From NCBI GenBank assembly GCA_022592435.1, contig JABYQS010000237.1, forward strand, positions 1 to 48,988: a stretch of DNA of 48,988 bases, in the 5' to 3' direction. Source of the DNA: Cerioporus squamosus. Taxonomy: Eukaryota > Basidiomycota > Agaricomycetes > Polyporales > Polyporaceae. Below, piece after piece: positions 10,873 to 21,814 of this stretch (the first letter of the stretch is position 1; each line of letters begins with the position of its first letter). The notes under the pieces were generated by a model that saw nothing but the letters and a program-made list of their open reading frames with translations, was not told the DNA's origin and made no database searches. The translations under genes were made by a program, and so were the position numbers.

Positions 10873-12442
10873 CATGGACAAGTCTTCGAACTTTAACGAC
10901 GAATGGGAGAAGGTGCGTCACCGCTATGCCAGACGAATGGGGTCCCCTGTGGAAGTCTGACCTTCAACGTCTCAAGGGACCTTCCGGTGCTTGCTGGCGT
11001 GGTCAAGGCGACGGCAGTGTCGTCGTCTACTATGCTCACAAGACGCCGACGCAAGGTAGAATCGCGCAAAACCGCGGCATTCGCACCCGAGCTATACTCG
11101 ACTATTATAAGGTGAGCTCACATCAATGCATCCGCACTTGACTCTCACTGATAATCAGTAGACCGCGAGGGCGCGTAAGGTGGCGGATGCTTATCCCAAC
11201 AAGAGCGAGACAGCATCGACTTTAGCTCGGTCTCCGCACGTCAACCGCGCTCCTTCTTCGGTGATGAACCCGCAGGAACCACACGAAGACAGTTCTGGCT
11301 CACCTTCCGTGGCTTTGCCTGCCCAGTCTAGTACGGCGCAGGCTCCCTCAGCGCATCACCAACATACGTCATACCCAGTCAATTCTCATCGCTCGAGCGG
11401 GCAGAACTACAGTCAATCCTACCAGTCGCAGTCGTCGTCCTCACCCTCAGCTGCGCCAGCGGAGAATCATCCCCGGTCCTACCAACCACAGCTCCCTTCG
11501 GCATCCACAGCTGCTCCAGCGCAGGACCACACCCATACGCACCGGACGCAGCCGCCTTCGGCATTTACGGCTGCTCCAGCGCAGGACCACACCCATACCT
11601 ACGGGACTCAGCTTCCTTCGGCATCCGCAGCTGCCCCAGAGCAGAACTACAACCAGTCCTACCAGACGCAGGCATATACGGCTGTGCCAGCGCAGAACCA
11701 CGGCCAGTCCTATCAGGCGCAGCTGCCCCAGGCATCAACGGCAGCGCCACTGCAGAGTCACACCATATCCTACCAGGCGCAGCTCCCTACGACATCCACA
11801 ACTGCCTCAGCGCAGTACGCATCTGACGTTCGTGTCGGTCCACCCCGCCGCCACCCACCCTCCCTTCCAGCACAGTACGTGAGCGACCCTCACGGCGGCG
11901 TCCATCCCTGCCAGCAGTCGTCACCTTCGCTCGCGCAGTATCCTGCTGATGGTCATATCGTCCCAGCATCAGCGAACCATTCGGATGTGCCCACTCGCTA
12001 TTCAGAGAGTAGCTCCAACGGGCCAACATACGGCGAGCAGTATCATCTCTCTGCTTACACAAGTACTGTACCGATGCGCGGTTCACGGGACGACGCAAAT
12101 GTTGCGGTCCATGGACAAGAGGCTAGCGCTCTTGCGACTTCCCACGTTCCGGGGCCCCACGTTCAGAGCAGCTCTTCCTGGCCAGAGGTACGAACATTCA
12201 CTCGTGACTTTGAGATGGTTGTGGCTGATCACAATCGTAGGCGGCGATCCCATCCTTCGAAGCAGCGCTCGCTACCTTCGACTTCGTGCCCCAGAATCCA
12301 GGTTATCCCTCCGCCGGACACGCAGCGATTCCGTATGCGTAGCTTCAGAGCTAACGATGCTGCCGTGCGGGTGTTGGAACTTGTGATCGCCAATCAGTTA
12401 CTCTCTACAATGACACGGCCAAGTACTGGATGTACTATATAG
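10873..12442 (+). CDS. Orphan gene with a conserved-looking N-terminal module and Gln/Ser/Thr repeats
   Basis: Exons are 10873-10911, 10956-11111 and 11162 onward. Introns are 44 nt (GTGCGT...AAG) and 50 nt (GTGAGC...TAG), both phase 0. The N-terminus (about 65 aa) is compact and aromatic, including WRGQGDGSVVVYYAHKTP and RAILDYYK, and could be a folded module that I cannot name. From about residue 85 the protein is Gln/Ser/Ala/Tyr-rich, with about nine imperfect units of roughly 20-25 residues around YQxQLPSASTAAPAQ (nt 11390-11815). The frame as read stops at 12440-12442. A further splice (donor GTATGC at 12333, acceptor CAG at 12397) could instead lead into a later exon near 12398, and a good frame at about 12546-12734 (EGFPFPAVPSTEL) may be the true end. 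The function is unknown. Confidence 0.55.
11390..11815 (+). repeat. In-frame imperfect tandem repeat within the orphan gene
   Basis: Units of about 60-66 bp follow the pattern TCCTACCAGNCGCAG-CTNCCNNCGGCATCCACAGCTGC(N)CCAGCGCAG. They encode a Tyr/Gln-Leu-Pro-Ser-Ala-Ser-Thr-Ala-Ala-Pro-Ala-Gln consensus. Variation between units is mainly substitution with few frameshifts, which suggests that the reading frame has been kept while the units diverge. Confidence 0.7.
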
Positions 12443-12545
12443 GGAGTCGTCTATATCATACATGCTCGATGATAATAAACAACAAAATCCATTTCGCAAA
12501 CTACAGCCTGCATTGGCGTCGTGCGGATGTGACTGCACAAGTTAG

Positions 12546-12734
12546 CTGGAATCTGACGAAGCCATCAAGGAGGGATTCCCGTTTCCTGCGGTCCCGTCGA
12601 CCGAGCTCATCTTAGTTGGTGGTAAGGACCGTGTCGTTTCCGCGCTCCCTCATGCTGCTCCTACTGAGGCCACCAGCATTCCAGCCGCACTCCCTCTCTG
12701 CTTGCCTTGCTCACCCCCTGCGCGGCTTGGCTAG
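12546..12734 (+). other. Likely last exon of the upstream plus-strand gene
   Basis: After a possible TTAG acceptor near 12545, an open frame reads LESDEAIKEGFPFPAVPSTE, then a Pro/Leu/Cys-rich end, and stops at TAG 12732-12734. The aromatic-proline motif is unlike chance sequence. The junction that joins it to the frame ending at 12442 was not resolved. Confidence 0.3.
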
Positions 12735-12916
12735 AGTTTTCACCCTTGGCCTTGCCTATCTTCCCCCGTTTTGTCACTCCAGACAAGAGCGGCGAGAAGA
12801 TCTGGAGTACTGGTGTCTAAGCTCTGGTGGATGCCCCCGACTGACCGACGCGCCTGAACTGATCGCTACAGCCATGCATGCGGATATGGCAGCCATCTGC
12901 GGTTCACAACCGGCAG

Positions 12917-12994
12917 GGTTCGGGTGTCAGCGGTCAGTACTGTGACCGAACCTACCCGGCGTGACACCGGGAACCCGTCGGGTTGTGACACCGG
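12917..12994. repeat. Nested inverted and direct repeats
   Basis: GGTTCGG (12917-12923) pairs perfectly with CCGAACC (12946-12952), and CGGTCA (12931-12936) with TGACCG (12943-12948). GGTTCGGGTGTCA (12917-12929) also pairs with TGACACCGGGAACC (12962-12975) with one interruption. GTGACACCGG occurs directly twice, at 12961 and 12985. No partner terminal repeat was found nearby. Confidence 0.6.
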
Positions 12995-13039
12995 TCAGTC
13001 GGTCTCTGGCCGTTTCTTGTAGATGAGACGAGACGGCAC

Positions 13040-13830
13040 GTGACGGTTGCCGGCAGTCAAGGTCAACGAGAATATATTATTGATTGTAACCTCTGTATCG
13101 GCCACTTCTTCCATGGTCACGGCACTATCACCACAGCAGTCCGAGTCGCTGTCCCACCCAATCTTACTTGTCGCCTCTGTTACCGCCCGCGAGACAACCC
13201 GAGACGACCCATATCTGCTATCGTACCTAGGTAAGTCGAAAACGCTGGCGCACAACCGTACAAAGTATACTGACGCATTCCCCGACAGCCCCAGGCGTCC
13301 CCCAAGCCTCGGACGCCCCTTCCGAGACTACGCGAGCCCTTCTCGGGTTGTCTCTGGTTGTCTCGGACACTCCTCAGGAGAGAGACCCCCCTCACGCAGT
13401 GAGTATGGCTTCGCAGTTTTCGTCTTGAGCGCGCGGGTCGCCGTGGCTCGTCTCGTCCCGGCCTGCAGAGCGGCTCGGTCTCGCGGTCCGACGGCCTGAG
13501 ACCGGGACTTGCAAGTCACTAGCTTAGTAGCTATGCTTGCCTGGGAACGTCCCTTACTTCACCCGCGTGAGGTCTGGGCGCCCGGACGGGTGCGATACGA
13601 CCGCTGGTATCTAGTACGCGGGATTCGCGGACGAATTGGACAGCGCTTTGTGGACCTGGGCGCTGGTCCTGCGCTTGCCGATTTGTCCGAAAGCTACCGC
13701 TCCGGTGCTACGCTTTCTTCGCTACATCCTGCGCGACGAACCCGCCCTTGCGCTGGCCGCGGTGCGAGAGGCCTGGACGCTGGCTAAACAAGGTCACTAC
13801 AGTGGACTCCAGGGTACCATGTAACCGGCA
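13040..13830 (+). other. Coding remnants without a defined gene
   Basis: Several frames have protein-like composition. The best is about 13628-13824, frame LDSALWTWALVLRLP then LRFLRYILRDEPALALAAVR, ending in TAA after QGTM. An in-frame stop lies just upstream. The preceding 300 bp are GC-rich with short CTCGG/TCTCG repeats. It may be the last exon of a broken gene. No family is recognised. Confidence 0.25.
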
Positions 13831-14327
13831 GGGCTCATTGGAACGTTACAGTCTGGTTACAGTTCCGGACGATTGGTGTGAGCGTGTCAATTAAAATTTC
13901 ACGCCGCTATAGCTATCGCTTGCAAAATGTGGTGATCAAGTCCGAGTCCGAGTTCCCGCGAGATAATACATGCTAAAACGCACATGCACAATTGTAGCCT
14001 CATCAATCGACTACGTTCGCCCCTTCGAGTCGATTCTCATGACTCATATCCTCTGCCTTGGCCAGTCGAACAGCCTCCAACTCTCTGCGAACTTCCACCA
14101 AGTTAGAACGATCCCGCAGTGTCATCGGCGCAGTAGTAGTATGAGTACAGCCCTTCCTGGTAGCCATGGCAGCTTGCATGTTGCGGAAGTCTGCTATATA
14201 GCTGAATACCAGTGAGAAGAACCGGGTGCGGTGGCCCTTGGAGACCCAACGGCAGGCGCGATTATCCTGTTGAATAGCAACTGTTCTTTCAAAATCTATT
14301 TCAAAAGAATGTGTATATGCAGCTTAC

Positions 14328-15007
14328 CGGGATGTATTCAAAACTGAAAGCGTGAGGAAGCTCAAAGACCAGAACAGGAGACCCTGTTGCGCCCCCGGGC
14401 GAGAGAACGGGAAAGTCATCATCCGAATCGATTGTTGACTTCACGGAAGGAAGTTCGATAAGGAGATACTCTGCTCAAGTACCGTGAGCGCAGGTAACAC
14501 GGAGAACGCCAAAACGCGACGCACGTCTGTCGACTAGAGAAGCCATTGCCCCGTGAAAGATCACCGGTTGCTCATGAGGTCCGAAGCCGCAGCTGACAAC
14601 CGAGAGGTCACGGAATTGGAGAGAGGTGGTTGCTTCGCCAAGAGACATAGAGAAGGTTATCGTTGCGCTGGATTCCAGACGTCTTCTTGCCTCGGTCGTC
14701 CGACAGCAATCCTCATACTTATATCGTAGGGAATCTGCGCATGCGTCTTAGTAGCTGCGATCGTCAGAGTCAACGAGGTCCCAGCTGTGTCTGTGCGTAA
14801 GATGTGCCGGTGCAGCGCGGACGTTTCCGTGGTGACACCGTCTGGAACTGCCTTGATAGGAACTCCGTACACAAAGGAACCCTTTCGCGATCGTATGTGC
14901 CACGGATGTAGAAAGGCCTCATAAGCGCGCGGCTGCTTTGAGCAGGCGTTCACATGAACTGCCAGATTTAGCAACTGTTCCAACCGCGCGCGCGTCGCTT
15001 TCCCGCC
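14328..15007 (-). pseudogene. Orphan gene remnant with one in-frame TGA
   Basis: Two overlapping minus frames read as protein. The upstream one (about 14657-15007) includes RARLEQLLNLAVHVNAC and IRSRKGSFVYGVPIKAV. The downstream one (about 14328-14690) includes SLQFRDLSVVSCGFGPHEQP and, after a TGA at 14477-14475, continues in the same frame (AEYLLIELPSVKSTIDSDDD) to a GTAAGC donor at 14327. Moving from the first frame to the second needs a frameshift or an unseen intron near 14690. The TGA sits between HGT and AEY. I know no family for it. A gene that decayed recently fits best. Confidence 0.4.
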
Positions 15008-15019
15008 CACACACAGTCT

Positions 15020-15440
15020 AGATCTCCTCCTCCTCCTACTCCGGCTCGGCGCCCGCTTCCGTGCCGCCGTCCAGATCCAGCAAATCGTTTACTGACTTAC
15101 AGTGGGCCCTCGATACTTCCCTCTTACGGTCATCACTGGTGCACACATACGCCGTCTATGCAACGATGGCACCCAGGTACAAATTGGCGATGAAGTGTCA
15201 CGGTATCTCCACTTTTCTCGCTGTTCCCCTTGCGTCCCTGCGCCGTGCGATCGACCCGCACTAAGATGGCTTATACCTGGCTGCTGATCGATGCGCCAGC
15301 CACCGTCAGTCATGACTGCTGGCTCTTTTCAGCAGATGGAGAGCGTGGACAAGATCATAGTCGAGTAAGTCACTTCCGCAGCCTGCTCGAGCTGCTCTCA
15401 GGACATGACCCGGACTTTTTATTAGGCGGCTACCATTCAG
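15020..15440. other. Gap between two opposed orphan genes
   Basis: The plus strand has a CTCCTCCTCCTCC tract near 15025, and short frames without clear splice partners. A plus-strand ATG at about 15339 (MESVDKIIVE) followed by GTAAGTC could be the first exon of the next gene. Confidence 0.3.
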
Positions 15441-15445
15441 ACTAT

Positions 15446-17143
15446 GGACTTCGTTAACGAGCAGCCGGTCAGTCTCCTGGCGCTTCGCTAGAACGGATGT
15501 GTATCCGTAGCTCTGGACTGATAGGATGTTCTCAATATATGTATGCAGCCTACCCCCACGAGCTCTGCAGATCACGTTGCTCTCACGCAGGTAGCATCCT
15601 TCAGCGGAGGCGGTTCTGCTCAGTATGCGTCTATACAGCGGACCTTCTCAACCGTGTCTAGCTGGGTACGTGACCTCGATGACCCCTTCAACACATGGGT
15701 TTCCCCCAGTGATGAGGTGCGTTCCGATTGTTGCTGTGCATCAATCTTAGCATCTCAATGCACTGTTAGAGGTCTCTTGAAACCCGCGGTGGTAGTCCAG
15801 GTGCGATCAGTACTCAAGGAGCATCCTTACTTCTCCCACGCACCGCTGCACCCGTACCCCCGGTCATCGTCAGTCTTCCGTCTTCGGAGACCACCGACGA
15901 CGATCTGGATTCTTCGGGAGGTCAGGAGCTCGCTCCACATAACGGTGTGTTGAAGCAGGATGGTTCTTGCTCACATGCTCATCTGTGCCTGTATCGGTAG
16001 GCAGTGGACAGATTCAAATCTGTAGGACAATTCATAGCTCTCCTAGTCTGAGCGTCGGACAAACATGTCCTCGCGTCGATGACTATTCCTCTGCCGACTC
16101 AGTTGCGATCTCGCACAAGACGGCCCATCGCCGTGGTTGCGACGGGTTCACCGGCGGGCGTCTTGGCGCAGATGGCGATACTTCGCATGAAGATGACGTG
16201 GAAATGTGACAGCCTCCCCTTGCTGTATGTCTCGAGATGGCTAACACAATCATACGATAGGGTGAACCCAAGCCCATTAGCGCAGACGGCAATGACGGCC
16301 CCAGCGGCCCCTGTTGGAGAAGCCAATAAGTGAGTCAGTTCCACGCGTCACTACTCTCACCGATGTATCAACATAGATTTCTACCTCGTCCATCTAGCCA
16401 TCAATTCCCTCAGAAAATGCTCTCTACAGACCTGTTCAACCCCAACACAGTCCCGGAACAAGAGACGTACTTGCCTCAGGCAGAGCTACACTCTAACCAG
16501 GTCAGTTAGCCAACGTGTTCGGCGAGGCCGTGCTCACCGCATTTATGGATGAGGTAGGAAAGAGAGGTCTCCTTGACTGCTCTCTTCCATTCACAACCGT
16601 CAGCTGCGATTAATGACCTGGGTTTCGAGTCCTCCCGCGTTACGCAGCCGTCGGCCGTGACGAAGATGAATATACCTGAAGCTCCCCCCCCCTGCCACGG
16701 GTTGGAAAACGCCCCGAATACGGATACGACTTTCGCAATACCTAGAAGGTATGATGATCACCCCTGCGCTATATTTGCCATCTTTTCTTACCCCTATGGT
16801 CACTTTCAAAGGAGCCTCAGGCTTCAACTCAAGCTGGAAGGAGTGACATCGTTCACTCCGCCGTTGCAAATGGTACAGCATCGTGGGGCGCCAAGGGAGC
16901 ATTGAAGTCGAGGCGAACGGTGCCAGGACCCGGAGGGGTACTGGCGTCTTCGCTCCGAAGGTACGCAATCAGATACTTGTACGAGATGGAGCTCTGATGC
17001 ATATTCGTCGTAAGGAGTAAGCGATTGCAGGTCAAGCAAATGACACATCCACTTGAACTTCCCCAGGGAAACGGAGGAAATGCCCGCAGGCCTGCTGGCC
17101 GCGGTAGAGCTCCGCGTCCGAAGCCGAACGGGCGCAGGAAATG
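15446..17143 (+). CDS. Multi-exon orphan gene, acidic middle and Arg/Gly-rich end
   Basis: Exon-like blocks on the plus strand include GGGSAQYASIQRTFSTV with DLDDPFNTWVSPSDE (15570-15717), then LPSSETTDDDLDSSGGQE (15800-15960). Next comes an acidic, Gly-rich block ending GADGDTSHEDDVEM (15998-16207), then SHQFPQKMLSTDLFNPNTVP (16377-16500), and a block at 16604-16749. The last exon, about 17069-17143, is RG-rich (NARRPAGRGRAPRPKPNGRR) and ends in TGA. Junctions such as 16330 GTGAGT to CATAG 16376 and 16750 GTATGA to AAAG look genuine. One junction near the C8 tract at about 16684 could not be kept in frame, so either an exon limit is wrong or the gene carries a frameshift. The Arg/Gly tail suggests RNA or nucleic-acid contact, which is inference. 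Confidence 0.4.
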
Positions 17144-17579
17144 AGAGTATTCGAAAGTGGTGCGCGTAATACTATGGCTAGCTCAGGTCGCTATGTTCTT
17201 TGACCGCAAATACACTTGACCTTCCTGTCGAGCCCTAATTGGTGGTTGTGATGGTCAGTCGCATGTTACCCATCACTCAGCATCGTGCGACAAGTCGGTT
17301 CGTCCTGGGTACCAGCCAGGCACAAGGTTCTCCATCGCGCGATGGAGGAGATGCTCCCTAGTTCCTTCACGTTGATCCGTAACGCTGACGTTCAGAAATT
17401 AAGACTCCGGCGTACTCACCGCCAACGTTACCTGCCTGTCCTGCATATAGCCTCTTGATCTTTGCTCGGGAGTTGCAGTCGAGGGGCACTTATCCTTGTC
17501 TGCCACGCTAGTCGATTGTCATTTCCATCCCGTCCCCCTTGGTCGCGTCATATCGCATACCGCGCCATGATCTCGTACT
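17144..17579. other. Stretch without a supportable gene
   Basis: Only short frames are present. A CCATCGCGCGATGG palindrome lies at about 17332-17345. Nothing else is assignable. Confidence 0.35.
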
Positions 17580-17812
17580 TAGACACCAGTAAAATAGCAA
17601 CAAATTGTTTCCGCATCGCGATACATGCTGGAGATCACATAGGAGAACACACAAGAGTCCGTCAGGCTAAGAAGTCCGCACTCCCGAGCGGTTCCTTGAG
17701 CACCGCGTCCCAACCTCATCGGACTATATGTTTCCCATCCGGCGCGACTAACCACGAGGCAAACTGCACTGCGTCCGTCAGTCCAATGAAGATTTCCTCT
17801 TCTTCTACTTAA
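17580..17812 (-). pseudogene. Coding relic interrupted by three in-frame TGA codons
   Basis: One minus-strand frame reads EIFIGLTDAVQFASWLVAPD, then GKHIVR-TGA-GWDAVLKEPLGSADFLA-TGA-RTLVCSPM-TGA-SPACIAM. The three TGA codons lie at 17718-17716, 17664-17662 and 17637-17635, all in the same frame. Composition and hydrophobic pattern are otherwise protein-like. Without the stops it would be one exon. The family is not recognised. Confidence 0.4.
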
Positions 17813-18255
17813 GTCTGGGACAGCAGGCATGGGGCTAATCCCAGGGTATAAGACCGCTCTTGCGCGGCCGTCATTGTACCCTACGAACGCAAAGCAGCGA
17901 CGAGCTCTCGGCAGGGAGTCCGTCGTCAACATTCTGCTCAGACTTGCGAAATACAGCAGGATCCCGCTGCCGTCTGCGCGTAAGGCGAGACGGTTAATTG
18001 CAGTGTGCAGGCTAATACGTATGGCATTTTAATGTGTGCTCCTCTACTTGTACATGATCGCACATATTGGGTACATCTAAAGCGGAGTCTCAGTACTCAG
18101 GAATTACGAGAGAATCCATCGCACAAGGCGACAAAATCCGCGATGAGGAGACGGCGCCCTCCCCGTGCTTCCCGGAGGAGGTGCTCGGGCTCTAATTCGC
18201 TAACGTGTTAGACCAGTGCACATCGTCACATAGGAAGGCAAGTGCACTCACCTCG

Positions 18256-18870
18256 CTAGTGTAACAATTTCCGACGCTTCGTTCCGGGATACTCCTCCTC
18301 GTCCACATCATCTCGTCGACGCCTACCTGAGATGGACTTGGGCACTGTCGTCCTATCCTCTCCACTGCTGGACATGGATGTAGCAGAGGGGGAACAGCAG
18401 GAGTTGGACGCATGAGCGCCGAAGCCTAAGGCGAGAACGAGGGCCTGACCAGGACGTCCGCGCCTAGAGTTTGCGGGGTCGCTCTCGTAAACAATGGAAC
18501 CATGGCTGATCGCGGGCTCCTTCTCGGTGTCCGGGTCTGGCTCGACGGAGCTGTCGATGTCGCTCTCGTACACGACGAAGCCACGGCTGATCGCTCGCTC
18601 CAGATCTTCGGTATCCGGCTCTGGCTCGACGGAGCTTCTCCGTGCGTGGCTCTGGGACCTGATGCATGTGCACCGTAAGTGCCGCGATGCGACAGAGACC
18701 GAAAGAGACGTACCTCGTTCCAAAAGGCCTCGACGGAGCTGTCGGAGGTGTTATCGAGAGCCACAAGACCTTGGATCGGCAGAAACTGCCGGGCTTCCTG
18801 GCTAGGCGGCTCAACAGTGTGACTGTCCGGATCTGCACCAGGCTGAGAATTGCTCTGGGTCTAAACACCA
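18256..18870 (-). CDS. Orphan gene with an acidic repeat and basic C-terminus (structure unresolved)
   Basis: An upstream exon reads SQEARQFLPIQGLVALDNTS then SSVEAFWNE. It is followed by a 55-nt intron (donor GTACGT at 18713, acceptor CAG, intron 18659-18713). The next exon has a protein-like frame with a repeated motif, SVEPEPDTEDLERAISRG and SVEPDPDTEKEPAISHG, each followed by a VYESD segment. It ends in a bipartite-like basic stretch (SGRRRRDDVDEEEYPGTKRR) and a stop at 18256. The two exons are one base out of phase as read, so a frameshift or wrong junction remains. The tail looks like a nuclear-localisation signal. The function is unknown. Confidence 0.35.
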
Positions 18871-19263
18871 TGAGCAAATTGATCACAGAGACATCGCCCC
18901 ACAAGCATCTACCTTCTGACACGGCATTGATTGAAGACGAACCGGCGATCGTGATATGTTGGGATGAGACGATTCAAGTAGCATGCTATAGCTAAGATGA
19001 ACCACTGATATCACATATCCGCGATGGCGGACGATTGTGAGGGTTCGTGAGTGTTCCATGATGCGGAGATGCCCATTGAGAGAAAGTACGGCCCAAATGC
19101 ACAATTAGGAGAGAGCGTGCCAGTAGAAAGTGAGTGGAAGAACTGCCGAACGGGGCAGGTTGAACATGAAACGTTGACGTAGGCGTGTCTTCACTGCTAG
19201 GCTACTTGCGGGTCAGCGATGACGTTGCAAAGGTGGCAACATTCTGAGTGGAACGCGCTCGAG
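18871..19263. other. Stretch without a supportable gene
   Basis: It contains the presumed 5' part of the minus-strand orphan gene and the left flank of the second dispersed repeat. No complete exon was identified. Confidence 0.3.
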
Positions 19264-19807
19264 CTCGTGTTCGAGATCGAAAGCGGTACTGCATGCAGGA
19301 CGGGTGACGGACTCGACTCCGTGGCGAGTGGCACAACTGTACGCGGGTGGCGGGCGTGAGACGAGGCGTGCGCGTATGGGAGCTGGAGAAAGCGCGAAGA
19401 TGGAGAAGACACGATCGAGTTGCCAACGAGGGCAGGTGGAAGGCAGCTGACGATCCGGCGGAGCGGTATGCAGTATGCAGGGCAAGAAAGGAAGCCGAGG
19501 TTAGCAAGTCGTCGATCGCGAGGCAGTGCAGACGTATAGGGCAAGTCGAACTGCGAGCCGCGGGGGTCGGTCCGAGGCGGGAGGCTGTGCAGCTTTGTCA
19601 GCGGCGGGCCCGGGGCGCGAGACGTGGCACTGCGCCCGACGCGCGCGCCCAATCTCCACGCTCTGCTCGTCGTGTCCGCCGCTATCCTGTCGCTGCCTCC
19701 CATCCGCTATGGACAACCCAAGCCTCCACTTCCTCCTCGTCGGCATTGCAAGGCGTGCAGACGGGCGGCGGCGTGCAGCTGCTCGCTCCGGACGCATGCG
19801 GAGCACC
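19264..19807. repeat. Dispersed repeat, copy 2
   Basis: Same orientation as the copy at 6200-6738. Positions 19306-19807 match 6237-6738 without a visible difference. The left 23 bp also match. The short segment between differs: copy 1 has an extra CCGCGG and copy 2 has a TGCAGGACGG partial duplication. The flanks on both sides are unrelated to those of copy 1, so the repeat ends are sharp and can be read as element ends. Confidence 0.8.
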
Positions 19808-20275
19808 GACCGCGCCCCCGCTTGCCCTCAGCCTACACACCGCTCTTAGCAGCACCCTGAGCGGAGAGCGGATCATCAGACCAGGTTCTCTCCGAGGTAA
19901 GTCGTGCTCCCATCTTCTACAGCGGACATCGGGGCTCATCTGCGCGCGTTCATTACCATGATCTAGCAGCAGATGTCCTTGTTCGGGTGTAGAATTGAGC
20001 TTGCTGCAGCTGGTGAGACTCAACCAGGAGTTAGACGAAGGGTCTGTTAGCTTTGCAACGTCCGGCGTGCGTGTTAGAACTGCCATATATGTTAGTTCTA
20101 ACGCGATCGGTTAGGCAAGTCCGGATCTACGTATCATATATATGGACCTGGACGTATACATCGGCCCCCGGCTTGCCACAGGGTTCGAAAGCCTCGCCCA
20201 CTGCACCAACGTCTGACCGATCCGGCCTTCTGGACTGTTGCTCTACTATCGTCACCTTCGTCAACCGCGTAAGCC
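19808..20275. other. Stretch upstream of the RING-finger gene
   Basis: Exon-like plus-strand sequence with a GTAAGT near 19898 follows the repeat, but no gene is resolved. The last 150 bp before 20276 probably hold the promoter of the RING gene. TATATATGG near 20139 is the only TATA-like sequence. Confidence 0.25.
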
Positions 20276-21204
20276 ATGGAATGCGTGTCCTGTGCGTGCG
20301 ACCTCGGAGCGTCTATTCCGCCCATGCTCCTGACTTGCGGTGAGTTGTCGGGGCGATATTAACAATTCTACCCATCCTAACCCAACATGTACAGGGCACC
20401 TTTGCTGCGAGCCTTGTCTCGGTCCCGAGCAACTCATCCAGTGCACGAGTTGCAACCAAGTGGCGCTGCTAGCATCGCGCCTCTTTGTGAGTGTTGCGGA
20501 CGACGCTGTCGCTAGTGGCTATCCCTCCGAAGCATCCGCGGGCACCGTCGTCGGCCACGAGTCTAGCTCTGAAGACCTCCTAGGCGCTGATGAGTCAACC
20601 AGCGGCGTGCGTGGTCCAGCTGCGGAGGTAGGCCGCAAGTTCACACATCATTGGAATCTGCTAACTCGGTTTCATGGGAACCAGGCTTGCTTGAGTACCG
20701 CAATCCAAGAGATCCGTCGCTTCACCGAACAACATATGTCGCCGAAAATTGTCGGAGAACTTCGTCTCAGGAACCAAGCCGCCCGTCTTCGGGTCTCGGC
20801 CAAGATGTCCACGTACTTCGCGCTCCGGCAGCGGAACGTTCAGATGCAGAAACAGAACGGTGATCTTCTGAAAGAGATAACTGAAGGACACCGCACGTTG
20901 AAGGAGGCCAAGCGACAGTTGTCACGCCAAAGCGCTGCCTTGAGCAGAAATCAACGTACACACAAGAAAGAAGTGGACGACTTGAACGCAGCTATAGCCC
21001 GCGCTAGCCAGAGTGTGCAAAGGCGTTTGCGACATGTATGTCTCGTAACTTTTCGACGGTCTACTACGCTCACCAGCTTCCCAGGAGCGAAGAGCCAATT
21101 TGGCCTCTCAGGATCCCTCGACCGCTAGGTCTCCAACTCATCGCTGTTACGTCTTGATACCACCACTCGCCTCTCCCCGGAGGCGCAACGAGCCAGCACC
21201 GTGA
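20276..21204 (+). CDS. RING-finger protein with coiled coil, 274 aa
   Basis: Exons are 20276-20339, 20395-21035 and 21085-21204, with introns of 55 nt (GTGAGT...CAG) and 49 nt (GTATGT...CAG). All are in phase, 825 nt with TGA. The first splice rebuilds a C3HC4 RING at residues 3-41: Cys3 and Cys6, then TCGHLCCEPC (Cys21, His23, Cys26, Cys29), then CTSC (Cys38, Cys41). RING domains bind two zinc ions and usually recruit a ubiquitin-conjugating enzyme, so this is probably an E3 ligase or a SUMO/ubiquitin-related scaffold. Residues from about 130 to 235 are a charged, Leu/Gln-rich helix (QMQKQNGDLLKEITEGHRTL) typical of a dimerising coiled coil. N-terminal RING plus coiled coil recalls small ZIP3/RNF212-like or TRAIP-like proteins. 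That is a resemblance only. The tail is basic. Confidence 0.7.
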
Positions 21205-21814
21205 TGCCATGGCTGCACCGATTCCGTGCGTGCGTGAGTCTCACACTGCAATCCCTTCTCCTTTGCTGATTGTCTAGCGCAGGTTCACTGCGGACTAGAT
21301 AGCTGTACGTTGCTTGTAGCGTCCCTAGTGGTAGATTTCAACGCCACGGCATCAACAAGTGCCGCCTCGCGTGCGCATATCATGGTCATGGTCTGCGGGT
21401 CAAATGTGCACGAAGGAGTGAGAACAATTGTGGTGCGGCAACTGTTCTGCATAGTTCTGTGAGCGCCGGCGGGAAGTTTCGCGCACGATCCACTTACATC
21501 CGAACGGTCGTCGTACCAGTAGTACGCACACCGCTGCACTGCGCGGAGGGCAGGGAGAAGCTCCGGATCCACCGAGCTCAGTCTCGGGCACTGAAGTTTG
21601 AACCTGACTTTCTGTAGTAGGCCGTCAAGCTTTGTCTCCCCTAGTGCGGCAGACGATTGACGGGTCTATTGAAGGAGAGAAGGACGACCCGACGTCAAGC
21701 TGTGACTATTACCCTTGTTGATTATGTACCCGCCTCCAAGTACTGGTCGCCATGCACCGTTCCCCCGGCGCATATGTCGTTTCGTTCACTAATTCGACCG
21801 TGCTGAAGAGGCCT
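21205..21814. other. Stretch without a supportable gene
   Basis: A minus frame at 21285-21572 and an overlapping one are open but show no motif. I see nothing else. Confidence 0.35.

Noticed and set aside
14283..14312. TTCTTTCAAAATC...TTTCAAAAGAA as a terminator hairpin
   Set aside because: The stem is short and A/T-only. Intrinsic terminators do not apply to polymerase II genes.
17332..17345. CCATCGCGCGATGG palindrome as an operator
   Set aside because: An isolated 14-bp palindrome in GC-rich DNA with no gene start nearby. No support for function.
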